A DNA stretch of 64,000 bases. Source: Boletus sp. NGJ (Eukaryota; Basidiomycota; Agaricomycetes; Boletales; Boletaceae). The stretch's first letter is position 1. Every line of letters begins with the position of its first letter. The position numbers and the translations under genes are program-made. Of the stretch, positions 9,632 to 21,560 are shown piece by piece. The notes below the pieces were generated by a model. The model had not been told where the DNA came from, made no database searches, and worked only from the letters and a program-made list of their open reading frames with translations. The stretch covers positions 1-64,000 of the forward strand of contig JAGTXK010000117.1 of assembly GCA_019096195.1 (NCBI GenBank), written 5' to 3'.

Positions 9632-12600
9632 CTACGCCTCGGCAGATCCAGAGGAGGACGCAATCGAATGCAACGCGTCCCTGTCGCCGCTCTCGTCGAC
9701 CAACGCACGCAGCATCCCCTTGTTGTTCTTTAGCAGCTCCGAGGGTGCCCCAAACTCGACCTAGAAGGCGGGGGATACCAGAGACTGATCAGTTTTTCGC
9801 TTCGGCCAGAGATGAACGAAACAAGAAAAAAAAACTCACAATCTTTCCGGCGTCGAGGACCATCTACGCGTCCCAGGCAACATGTTGGTGAACGAGGTAG
9901 GATGGTATACGTGGGAGGATGGCTCACGATTTTATCGGCATCCATGATGGTCTGTAGACGATGCGCAACGATGAGCTGGGTCGCTCCGCTCAATTCATTT
10001 CGGAGTGACAATTGAATGGTCGCGTCCGTTTTGTAATCTAACACACCGACCGTCTCAGTCTCGATACAGGCATGTCGATTCCCATGTCTCCAACCGACTC
10101 ACCGATCGCCGAAGTAGCTGAGCATCCCATGTCACCATAAACGACAATCAATCCACAAGGAAGAGATGAAACTTACCCTCATCGAGGATAAGTAGTTTGC
10201 TCCTGCGAACCATCGCTCGAGCGAGGGCCAAGATCTGCCGTTGTCCGACAGAGAGATTGCCGCCGCCACCTGAGATCGGACTATCGAGTGTCAGCTGACT
10301 TTCATCCGAGTTTTCTCGCACAGAAAACAATCCAGCAGAACGGAGGACGTCGTTGAGCGTCGCGTCATCGTGCTCCTCGAATGGATCGAGGTTGCGCCGG
10401 AGGGTACCACTCAGGAGCTCGGGCTGACGTGACCCATTGTAAGCTCAACACGAGGAGTGATCAGGATGGTCAAGGCTTACGATTTGGGGGATGATAGTTA
10501 CATGGGATCGCAATGCGTCGAGATTGATCGTGGAAGTGAGCATCCCGTCGAGGTAAACTTGTCCCTCTGTGAAGATGCATCGCAGGAGCGCGAGGGTCAA
10601 GGAGCTCTAATAAAATTGAATGAAACCGCGTAATGGTCGAGTTTGATTGTGGCTCGCCTTCCCGCTACCAGTGCGACCGACGATCCCAACACGTTCGCCG
10701 GACCTGATATGAAACGACACACCATGAAGGACTTTGGGTCCATCCTATCATACATGTTATGTCGGAGTCGGATAGATGAACCAAGACGTACCAGCGAGTA
10801 CCGAGCAGATAGATTATCGACGCGTAGATCTCCCGCTCGCAGGCCAGTAAGCTGGAGGCACGCCCGAATCACTGGGCTTGGGCTCTTGCTCGATCTTGAG
10901 GTAGCTTTCCACACGCTCGAGACTATCCGAGTCGTCAGCGCAGCGTCATGCAGTTCGACATATCCTTACCTGTTGCCTATAAGAGATGGGCAAGTGTGAA
11001 AAAAGGGAAGGGGAACTCAGACGTACCGTGGATTTCGACCTCGTTCACAAACCGCACCCACCACACAATCATGGAGCTGAACGTCACTAATGAGACTGTA
11101 TTAGTAGCGTCCTTCACAGGGATTGAGAATACCAACCCGCCATGTTCAAAGCGAATCCGATGTTGGCGGCTCGATGGCTCTCGGGGCCATACACCAGATA
11201 AGTAGCAAGAGCAGTTGCGAACAGCGCACCCAGCGCATCCATGCGTACACCCATCCATCTACGTGTGAACAAAATTTGAGTGTTGACATCTTGTATACGG
11301 TGCAGTGACTCCTTGCCTGTTCAAATCATAAAACGTGCGCGCTGGTCGCGAATACTTGTCAATTCGGGCCAAGGACTCTCGGATCACCGCCTCTTCAGCT
11401 CCATACGCACGGATGGATGCTAGAACGAGCAGTGTGAGATGACACTTGTCAGCTGTGCAAGAAATACTCACCAAGCCCTGCCATGGCAGCTCCGAGATGA
11501 CCCAAAACCGGAGCCTTGGCATTGCTCATCTCTCGCTTCACTGAAAGCTGTGCTTTCATGTAGATGCGTCCGACCCACACGCCGACAACGCCGACGACCA
11601 CGCCTGGTAAAAGGAAAACCGGAGTGATGACGACCACAGCACCGAGATTGAAAAGCATATTCATGGACATTTCCATGACCCACACGAGATTCGTGGTGAG
11701 CGGTCCATCGACTGGTAGCCCGGAGGTGAGTATCGATGAAACGTTGCCCGGACAGTCAAACCTACTCGCTCTGATATCTTGCGTGCACCGTGCGATAACT
11801 CTCGATGTAGGCGTGGTGTCCAACCACCTACGCATCTTCAATACAGACTCACAAAGAAAGAAGGAAAGAACGGTACCTGAAAGTCGTCCCGAGTACCGCT
11901 ACGATGAGTTTGTTGTGAATCATCCTCGACGCTCTCACAGTGCCCGCGTAGAAGATGTAGTACGACAACGACCACACCGACGTTGCGAATAGTAAAAGAA
12001 GACTGTAAACGGAAAGATAGCTGTCCGTTACGATGAGACGATGTTCCACTCTTTGGGTGAATGACACTCACAAGCCAATGTTTACCTCTGAAGCTGGGTG
12101 ATCTTCGTATTGAGTCGCCCAATAGCCCAGGAACCAAGTTTGCAATGTGCTCGCGAGGTTGGTGATCATGAGCAATCCAAGCACAACGACCCAGAAGAAG
12201 GCAGCATGTCCACCACCGAGTGCAGCGAGGTACAGCTTGACTAGAGCAAATGTGAGCCGGTATGCCCCAACGAATTCAAAATGTCCCCATACATGCAGCC
12301 CATGAAACATGACCAACGGAGACTTCTTCGGCCATGACGAGTTTACCAGCCCCGCTGACCTTCTCTTCCTTGACTTCCTGGACCTCAATCACTTCTTCCT
12401 TTTCTAGAATTTCCTGTTCCTTGGCAACCGTTGCAGCAAGCGCTTCGTCTTTTTCAATCACGTCCGAAAAAGAGCCTTGATCAACAACGCGTCCATTCGA
12501 GGAGAGAGAAACCACAAATTGGGCAATAGAACGAACGACGGCGATGTTGTGCGTCTATATGCGTGTGAGATACAAGTCATACAAAAAAGAAGCGGATACT

Positions 12601-15600
12601 TGCCACCAGAATGACAGTCCGACCATGGACGAGATCACTTGTGAGGCACTTGTTGACGATCCACGACGCCGTGTGTACATCCAGAGCGGCCAAGACCTAG
12701 GTAGGATATCTCAGTTACAGGAGCCCGACGATGCGAATGGGCTCACGTCGTCGAGTAAGATAATCTCAGCCGAACTATAGATCGCGCGAGCGAGTGTGAC
12801 TCGAGCCTGACGCAAAGGCGTGGTCATGTGAGCAACCCCCATTGGAACCCAGTCTTACCTTTTGGCCTCCACTACATAAGAGTCTTCGTAGAATCGAGTC
12901 AGACGTTCATTAGAGTATATATCTCACCTCAATGTCAGCCCCTTCTCGCCCACTTCGGTGTCGTCGCCGGCTTCAAACAATTCCAAGTCCTTCTCCAACG
13001 CGCATTGATACAAGACTTGGGAATTCAATCAGTCTTGCGAAGTTCAACAAAGCAAAGGTATACCCACCTTGCTTATACCGAGCGTCATCATATGGAGCAC
13101 CGAACAAAATGTTGTTCTAGCAATTATACTTGGACTCCAGCGACTGATCGACTTCGCATCATGATAGGCTACGTACCTTGATGGTGTCATTCTGAACCCA
13201 AGATTCCTGTGCAGCATACGCCACACCTCCATCCCTTGGCAGATTAAACCATGACCCCGGGCTGGACGGCATCCAATGCATCTCGCCTGGTAACGTTTTT
13301 CCAAAAAGAATGTTAAAATACATCTACAGAACAGAGGATGTCATACCTAACAGAGCCATCAACATTGACGTCTTCCCTGACCCCGTCGGACCAATGATTA
13401 AATTGACGCATCCGCATTGAAAGTAAACTTCTCCCTCGACTTTGAGGGTAAAATTACGTCTGGATGGCGTTAGTGCCCCAGCCCCAGCATCATCTTGCGA
13501 CCACGCAAAGGTAGCATCTCTAAAACCTATGAGACCCAATACTTCCATAGTGGTGGTTGGTATAGGAGGACCATTCCGAGTACTAGGCTCGTAACGATCA
13601 AGGAGTTCGGTATCGAGCAGGAATTCGTTTATGCGGTCCAGGGAAACGCGTGCTGAACGGATGATATAAGTGATTAAAATAACACACAATACGAAAACGA
13701 AACAAACCCGAAACGATCCTGGGCATAAAGATGAATATTGTCCCCAATTGATTTCGGAGAAGGTCGAAAGCTTAGGTAGACGATCAACCCTATGTCGCGA
13801 ACAATTTGAGCATTGCTACCCACCGGAAATAGAAGCAAAGACGGTGGATGCTGTAAGAGATCGTTACATGGTAACCGGGGACAAACTATATAGCACTTGC
13901 CGCTCAATGTCCTTCCCATGACAATAGTCTAGAACGTTAGTTTCCCATGTCAGCTTTCTACATACCTGAAATTACTTGGTAACTTACATAGGTTGCGTAT
14001 GAGACGAGCATGGTGACAAGTGGCAAGCAGAAGCTGACCCATCCAACGTCAATCATCCTTTCAGCGCGTCACGAAACAAAAAAGCCCACTGCATAATGGT
14101 GTTGATCACCTCCAACAGTTTGAACTTCCACATCCACATCAGTTCATCTTCACGTTTTTCGAAAATGCGTTGTTCTATTTGGAATTCCCATCCAAAAAGT
14201 TTCACCATGCGAAGAATCCCGATGGCTGTCCAAGCCCCATTAATTATGACATTTCCGCAATTGACGGGTATAACACTCACTTTCGGTGATGCTTTGAACC
14301 CGTGCATCGGTCTGGAATGGAATATAGCCTCGTTTGATTGATATTGATATATTCACACCTTCTTTGACTGCTCTTCCTTGACGTGTTGGATCCTCTTCAT
14401 AACCATGCTAGGGAGAGGGAATGTGATGACCATCATTCCCAACCCAACCAATGCGCTGAATGGATGGGAAACTAGTAAGTTGCAGATTATCTAACTACCA
14501 TGACTCGGCCGTACCTCCAGTCCAAGAGAGTATACAAGAACCAAGTCACTGCAATGAGTTGGAGCGGCGCAAACACTGAACATCCCGACTCTTCACTATT
14601 ATGAGTCAATAACTGAAAGGGAAGGCTGACCAAGTATCAAAAAGTCACGGCCTTCAGTCGCGGTAGCGAGATCGGAGGTGACAAGATTGTTGAGCTTTCC
14701 AATGAGATTCTTCGCTGGTGATTTGGCGTTTGACGGACTGTCCTTGGATGCCTGTCCAGAGCCACCCGATTCCGAGGAACCTTGTGGAGCAGGTAGTTTT
14801 GCGTCGGATGTCTCTGTTTTTACTCGGATGCGGAGGGCGTGTTCGAATATGAGCTGGCTGAGTATGGCCTCAACCCGGACCATAGTGCGACACTGGCCAG
14901 AACGTTAGCTGCCGAATGCTTGCTTGCACATAAAGACATCATAATACTTGCCCCGATATAAACGTACCACTGAAAAACGAATGATGAAATGAGGGTGCCG
15001 AGGAGGATAAACAATATCCACGCCCAAGGACGCACAAGCGCATCCTCTCCACCAGTTTCGAGATAGCTTCAAGGAGACGACCATGGTAATCAGACCAGCT
15101 AGTCGCTAAGGTCGCGCACATACCGAAGGAGGTATTTCAGACCTAACGGTGCAATCAAACTTGCGAGGACCTTGCAAATGTTTCCACACCTCAGTAATTT
15201 CACGAGATGTGAGGTGGAGTACCTGTATGACGAGGTTTACCGACTGGATTATGATCTCGACGCCTGGGTTTCAAGAATTGAATAAAGGTTACTCGCGACG
15301 ATAAGATCACTGACGGAAGACAGCCATCAGTCCATAAAATATGTGACGCTTCTTCGCTCCAGTGAACTGATCAAGGTGCTAACGGCCGCAATTGAATTCC
15401 ATACTCCGAATCACGACAGAAGAACGTCTCACTGGAAAGCTACGTCGTTTCAAGTTCTCGGCATGATCTTGGTCTGAAAGAGGTGGAAGCAGATTGTGTG
15501 GCAGGTGGGCCAGTCTATAGGCTAACCGGACAGTGGGATCGACCCAGCTGTAAGAAAGCAACGAGGCCCAAGATGCAGTCTGCTCAGGGTGAGGTGTACC

Positions 15601-16512
15601 GGAAGGTTTCTAGAACAAAAGATGACAGGAAAGTGGAGGTTTGCAAGGGGTACAGAAAGCATACCCTGGCATCCAGTGGAATGTACAAGCGAGGGCTGAA
15701 TAAAGGGTATACTGCACCAACGGTTAAAGTAGCCAACTTTGCCCATAGAAGGAGGCCTTCACAGGAGTCGATGGGTTGCTCGGTGAACGTTAAAAGAGGC
15801 CAAATATCGCGATAACCATACACCGCGAAGAGCGTTGAAAGCACAATAGTAAGATGCGCGGAGACGAGTCGGCTAAATGCCGCGTGGGACGCGAGAGTGA
15901 TTACAGACAAAACAACCGTAAACGTCTGTAAAGCAACTGTCAGAAGAGTAGCGCATGAAGATTAGTTGAGCGACCCACCGAAGTAGCGCAGATGGAAAAA
16001 TAAATCCAATCCGAGTTAGACGTTCCACGATCACTAGAAAGCAACGAATAGGCAGTATTACTGCCCCTCCAGGAGACACCGGAGAGACATTCACCATCCC
16101 TTCCATTTTGGAGCGTCGTGAGAGAGAGAGCCAGAAACGCCAAACAAGAGAACAGACGAGCGATTTTGAACAGGTACAAAACTAGTCCGCCATGCAGCTC
16201 AATAAACGTCTTCTCTTGTAGGGCGGCACCATTGGCGACGGAGACGTCGACAGGTTCAAACGTAGCAAAAGGAGATTGAGCAACAACATCTTTGTGCCTT
16301 GGACGAACCAGAAGCACGTGAGCGAAGGCATGCAAGATCAAGATAGTCGCAGATATGCAGGCGAAATAGCCCGGGATCATAAGCGTGTTTAGCAAGAACC
16401 TGTAAAAAGGTTTCATCAACATTTAACCTGTCAGACAAACGCATCAAACTCACGTCGGTATGGTATCGTTAGCCTGGGGTATTGAAACAATAGACTGCAA
16501 AATGACTTGCAT
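9632..16512 (-). CDS. ABCC (MRP/Ycf1-like) full-size ABC transporter
   Basis: ATP-driven export pump, probably in the vacuolar or plasma membrane, with two membrane domains and two nucleotide-binding domains. The N terminus ([16 protein letters not shown] 16512) leads into hydrophobic helices around 15000-16450. NBD1: Walker [11 protein letters not shown] near 13362-13392, the GEKGLTLSGGQ signature split by introns, Walker B IILLDD near 12755-12785. A linker and the second membrane domain follow at about 11000-12400. NBD2: GRTGSGK at 10668-10690, LSVGQRQ near 10231-10255, LLILDE near 10190, [15 protein letters not shown] near 9970. The end is [13 protein letters not shown]...SSGSAEA with stop 9632-9634. 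About 25 short introns are likely; I did not fix every boundary. Substrate cannot be told from sequence. Confidence 0.88.
10607..10667 (-). other. Likely GC-AG intron inside the second Walker A motif
   Basis: The Walker A codons end GGG AAG and continue directly with GCGAGC. No GT lies at the junction, while the reading frame resumes after ATTAG with AGCTCCTTGACC (SSLT). Removing these 61 nt rebuilds [18 protein letters not shown] donor is a known rare alternative to GT. Confidence 0.75.
12859..12871 (-). other. 13-nt microexon coding the core of the NBD1 ABC signature
   Basis: The upstream exon ends GGGGCTGACATTGAG and the downstream one begins GCTCGAGTCACACTC. Between them TGGAGGCCAAAAG is bounded by TAG on one side and GTAAGAC on the other. 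Joining the three gives [16 protein letters not shown], the canonical signature. Flanking introns are 56 nt (12872-12927) and 52 nt (12807-12858). Confidence 0.85.
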
Positions 16513-16829
16513 AGTGAGGTCGTCCCTATGGCGCGACACCATAATTAGCCTATCTGTTGTGCCAGTGTGTGAGCGCGAGCCTGGGGCAACGGCCATGCCA
16601 ATTTAAAACTCCGTGTGTGGATCAAGTGCTATGACAAGGTCGCTTTCGTTCTCATTTCACAGATAAACATGAAGAATACATGAGGAAGTATTAACAGTCA
16701 AAAAAACACGTATCCCAATGGTCCAATCGCTACCTCCCAATCCCTTTCCGCAAGGTACTTTCCATGCTGCGTACGAACAATGTCTCTCCCACTGTCTCTC
16801 CCCCATTACATGTGCACGCCTTGTTGCGC
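16513..16829. other. Upstream region of the ABC transporter and edge of the HNH relic
   Basis: About 315 bp. It should contain the transporter promoter. No TATA-like box at a standard distance was evident and no gene is seen. Confidence 0.4.
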
Positions 16830-17731
16830 TTGGCACCTGCTGGTGATGGCCAAGGATAACTTCAACGCGAAATCATCTCGGCGGCGGACGATGCAAACCT
16901 CATGGTCAGTCATTTCCTCAACACTTGTAAATCTCAGCTTTTTTTGCTATCACCTATCAATCCCCCTTACTTACTGGTCCGTTTATGGTCAAGCGTAGCA
17001 GCGGACGAACGCCCGCGCCGTCGGAGCATCCCTCTCATCCATCATTTGAAGCTGCTCGTCAATATGTCGTACTAAGCTATGATTTGGAGGAGTAGATCAT
17101 CGCACGGTTCAGGCGCATATACGTTACCATGCAAATTATACAGGCCGTTCCCTCTGACGTCTCGAAAAGGCAAGGCGTCGTGACAACAATTGTTGCATGC
17201 TTACCGAAAGGAGGAACTATTCAGATGGTTCCCTTCTGCCAACTCAAAGAAACCTGTGTAGCAATTCCACACTGGGGGTGTCTGGACGATCTTATCGACG
17301 TTCACCGATGTCAACATCGTTGAGCACTTAGTCGGCAAATTAATCCATTGGCTCGAGAACATCATATGCTTTCCCACGCAGCTTTTGATGCATGGCTCAA
17401 GCCCGTGGAGGTGTGTTCCCCGAAACCCTTGTGCAATATCTGTCAACAGGGTTCACTACACACGTATCGTGTATGCGAAGCTTGGCAAGGACATAGGATA
17501 GTATTGAGTATTCCCGATATCGTGACTTTCTCCACAGCAACTGAATACCCTCTTCCCCACCCGGCCTTCCTTGCGCTTCATGCACTTTTCTGTGAGATGA
17601 CCTGGTTGTCTGGAGCTATAGAGTATATCATGGACATAGAGAGCAGGATGGATGAGACCAGAGTCCTAGCAAATGATGGCTCGACTGCTGACGTCTTGAT
17701 GAGCGCGCTGGCGCTTGTTGAGAATCGTTGA
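16830..17731 (+). pseudogene. HNH-nuclease-like gene relic, right copy
   Basis: Paralogue of 6875-7627, with a longer C-terminal part. The last ~380 bp form a readable frame at 17348-17731 containing AFDAWLKPVE, YRVCEAWQGHRIVLSIPDIVTFST, PHPAFLALHALFCEMTWLSGAIEYI and DETRVLANDGS. This order matches the C-terminal half of basidiomycete HNH-nuclease-type proteins as I remember them. The N-terminal half is broken by frame changes (pieces at 16845-16990 and 17129-17320), and the His-rich core seen in the left copy (AHIIPEP) is not intact here. It lies head-to-head with the transporter. Confidence 0.55.
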
Positions 17732-18003
17732 CTTGTTTTGTTGTCTACTTGCCTATGACATGAACGTGGCCGTTTTTCCTTGGGAACTAGAACTCGGCTG
17801 TCGTTCTGTGAGGAAATTTCAAGGGCTCAGCGCTCAGCTATAGGTTCTCAAATAATTAATATTGTAAACTTTTGCTATTCGCATACTTTTCCGACCCCAG
17901 CTGACTCATCATAACAACCTCGGGACGTTGTCAGGCAAGTGTTTGGTATAGAGTGTACTTGCAACTGGTTGAGCAAGGCCATTCACCGAGCACAAAAACC
18001 GGA

Positions 18004-19415
18004 ATGTCTACGACTTGTCTTCGTACATGGCTCTCTGAACGAGGTATGTCCATCTCCGAATGTCGTTCACTCCCTCTGAACGGTTGGTTCATAGTCACAG
18101 AGTGTCCGTGGTCATTCAGTCTAGTTCTCTCTGTTGGGGCATTCACGGTGGCACGCTTCCTGCTCAAAACATGGCTTGTTCTCTCCCAAACCTTTGTTTT
18201 TCCTGGTAAAAATGTGGGGTTTTTGTGCTGGACACGTTGACACGAGGTTGACGCGTTCCTCGTTTCGTTAGCTCAAGAAGTTTGGCGCAACGAAGGGTGC
18301 TTGGGCAGGTGCGTGATGTTGCAAAATCGACCCTTGCTTGTTCGAACTGAACACTACCCTAGTCGTCACCGGCGCATCCGACGGTATCGGGAAGGAATTT
18401 GCACTCCAGTTGGCCGCCGCCGGTTTCAATATCATGCTCGTCGCTCGTAACGAGGCGGCGTTGACTTCTGTTGCAGCTGAAATTGGTACACCCCTTTTTT
18501 TTCTCCGCGTGCATATGCATGGCTCACTTCGGCGCTCGCAGCGAGTAAGACGTCGGACAAAGTAGAGACTCGAATTCAGTTGATTGACTTCGCCAAAAAC
18601 GATGCGGCGGCGCTGAATGCGCTTAAATCCGTCCTCGATGGATTGGACGTTGGTGTCCTCGGTGAATATTCCCCGCCTTCTCACTCCGCTCGCCCAGCTG
18701 ACGAGTGACGTTCATGACAGTGAACAACGTTGGCAAATCGCACACGATGCCGACATATTTCGCCGAGGTAACGGAGCAAGAAAACGAAGACATCGTGATG
18801 ATCAACATCTACGGCACCTTGCGCGTCACGCACGCCGTGCTTCCTGGCATGATAAAGCGGTCAGTTGTCCTCTTTGCGTATCCAGTGACTCTGACATGGA
18901 AGTTGATTGTAGAAAACGTGGATTAATTTTGAATGTTGGGTCTTTCGCTGGCCAGGTCGCTTCCCCCATGCTTGCGACCTACTCGGGTACCAAAGCGTTC
19001 GTATCGGTCTTCACGAGTGCACTCGCAGAGGAAGTTCGCGCGCACAATATCACCGTCCAAAATCTAAACACGTACTTTGTCGTATGTTATCTCCTCTCTG
19101 CCGTTCACTGTTTGCTTCATCCTCGTCATATGATCCCAGGTCTCAAAAATGTCCAAAATCCGGAGTTCGTCGATGTTGGTGCCCACACCTGCAACCTACG
19201 TCCGCTCCGCATTGAGTAAAATCGGCTTGTCGTGTGGTGCAGCCCTGTCCGACCGGCCTGGTACGATCACACCGTTCTGGAGCCATGCCTTGGTCGATTA
19301 TGTTATTCATATCATCGGATGGAAATCCTTGTTCATCTCTCACACCCACACGACGCTCAAAGATACCCGTCGTAGGGCCCTGAGGAGGTTGGAGCGCGAA
19401 GCGAAGAAGGAGTAG
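18004..19415 (+). CDS. Very-long-chain 3-oxoacyl-CoA reductase (Ifa38/KAR type)
   Basis: ER-membrane short-chain dehydrogenase that reduces 3-ketoacyl-CoA with NADPH in fatty-acid elongation; the products feed sphingolipid synthesis. Eight exons (18004-18043, 18095-18213, 18272-18308, 18363-18485, 18542-18661, 18721-18859, 18913-19081, 19140-19415) sum to 1023 nt, 340 residues. An N-terminal hydrophobic helix ([16 protein letters not shown]) precedes [22 protein letters not shown], the dinucleotide-binding TGxxxGxG. NNVGKS, NVGSFAG (catalytic Ser) and YSGTKAF (catalytic Tyr and Lys) follow. The C terminus is basic ([10 protein letters not shown]), like a degenerate dilysine ER signal. Start ATG 18004 gives an uninterrupted frame after splicing. 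No lesion was seen. Confidence 0.93.
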
Positions 19416-21560
19416 GGGTGAAAGGTCTGAATCGGACAATGCCACCTGCTTTGTCGTCGTCTGATTGTAAGTTGAGTACGCTCGTCTGGGAGCGAAGTTG
19501 GGGCTATTGTTTCCAGCGTCACTGATGCGTGTTGCGAGAGGCGTTGTTTGCCGAGCTCCAGTGATACGCTATTGGATCCGAAGGAAGCTTTCCTTAATTA
19601 CATCCGACTCCTATTCGCTCGGTACTTTATAATATACGCATGGCCGGTGTAAGTACGCTCCCGGAGGGAAAAAGGTCAAGAATGCATAGCCTTACAAGAC
19701 AGACGCAGGATTTTTTCAATTTACTAAATGTTTCATTGTTTGGATTATGCACAAGACCTTTTCGACTGTATACAGACCTCACGAGAAACATTGTCACATG
19801 TGGGTCCGTTCACAGAACCTTACGGTAGCGAGGTTCGGTACTTTGTCCCAGGGCAGCCAATTGGTTCCATTAGGTTCAGGTAGTCGGGTTTACGCCTCGG
19901 TAGGTACCTCATGCATTATGACCTTTTTCACTGGATAAATCAATTAGGATAATTCAACGTTACTGGGCATACTTGGTAACCGGTGCAGATGCACAGGTGC
20001 GCCTTTAGTGGACCATGTTTCCGTAACATACATGGTTGAGAGGGATCAACGCTGCGTTGACAAAGTGTGAGCATGCCAGTTGATATGATCAAGTCGGTTA
20101 ACTCTGGAGGACTGGTAACGTCGCCAACTGATGAGCATCGGGGCCCTATAGTTGCTGGCAAAGCCTCAATAGATATAGGTGTGGACTAAAAAGTACAGAA
20201 AAGTACTTACATACAAAGGTCTGATCCGTTGATAAGTACGAGAGACTGTCGATACGGTTGCGTGGATGGGATGACCAATGTCATCATTCAGGCATGCCGC
20301 CCATTTCCATGGACATCGGTGGCTGCAGGTTCACATGACTGTGGGAGGAGTATCCCGCCCAGATCAGAGAGTTTAGCTATTAGTAGAATGGCATCACGCA
20401 CTACTACTTTTGCTTTGACCTACCGAATTGAATGCATGAGCCTAACGGACCCGCTTGTAGAATTCTGTTGAAGTCAGCCCATCACGGATTACATCACAGT
20501 GCATCAGGTAATTGATTCGACCACCACTACTAGTAGGTCGATGATTTGGGCGAGTCGATAGAGCCGATCATCGTATCGAGAGCCGTATGACTTGCGGGTT
20601 CCTTCGAGGATGCGGAATGTAACAAAGTTCCTTGACCGTGGTTATGTAAAGCCTCGTCCGCGTCAGTGCGGTCCGTCGCTAGACCAGGGGTACAGCCAAG
20701 TGTGTTGGCAGGGCAGTGAAGCAACATGTTGGGGAAGAGATGCTCGGATGCTTCGGGACAACTTAGTCACTCGAATTCACGACATTCGGAACTTCAATCT
20801 GACCCCGCCTCGAGGCTTGCTGCTCGATCCAACATACCCTAACCTTAAGGTACTGATGACTTAGGTCCGAGGTACAAGGAACTCGTGATCAAAGCTTGGC
20901 CGAGTTCGAATGTCTAGAGTCGAGGGGCAGAATTTCAGTGTGTTTCTGTTCAACAAAGTACGGGTCCCATGGACGTTCAATGGCCAAATTTTACCGTTAC
21001 AACGTAGCCTACTGTAGAAGACAATTTGAAAAGAAGAACATCTGAACTTGAGTGACGCCACTATGGAAAAGTTCTCTGCCTCCTTGAAACAGATGAGTGG
21101 GTAATTGCTCAAGCGCTCAGGTTCCATGACGGGCAAATCGGGCTTGCTCAGTAGCGAAGGGTCAGTTATGTAAGTAAGTTACCACAGAATCCAATCATTT
21201 CCTTGGTCTAAACTGAATGATTTGCTAAACCTAAACCTAGTGGCATTTCCCACTTGCAAGTGTCAACGTTTCAACCCTTGCGCTCTTACAGCATGTCTTA
21301 CTCAGGCCACTTTCCAAATAAAGATTTGTCTTCTTGGTACTACGTTTGAGGATAGCTGCGACGCGCAGTTCGCATCTCAATCACCACGCGGCATGCGGGC
21401 GCGAGTCGGATATCTCCCATATATGATTCAACGTTTCGTTTGGGGGACTCAGGGTTGTCCGTGTATATCTCCAAAATGCATCAGGTCAATTTCCATTCTC
21501 CCCCGCCCAACTTACCCTCCAGTCATCCTGCCATTCTTGACTTCGCAACCAGGACTCACC
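19416..21560. other. 2.1-kb intergenic stretch, no gene seen
   Basis: Frames are short, on both strands, and unlike known families. Composition is mixed with several AT-rich patches. A decayed element is possible but nothing is recognisable. Confidence 0.4.

Larger units (their letters stand above)
7845..17760. repeat. Right unit of the tandem segmental duplication (full length)
   Basis: Contains DUF6593 copy B, the full ABC transporter and the right HNH relic in the same order and orientation as the shortened left unit at 4225-7660. Ends are approximate. Retention of the complete transporter marks this as the unit closer to the ancestral locus. Confidence 0.82.

Noticed and set aside
18268-18684. 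Minus-strand frame opposite the ketoacyl reductase
   Set aside because: It crosses three well-defined exons and introns of the reductase and has no support of its own.
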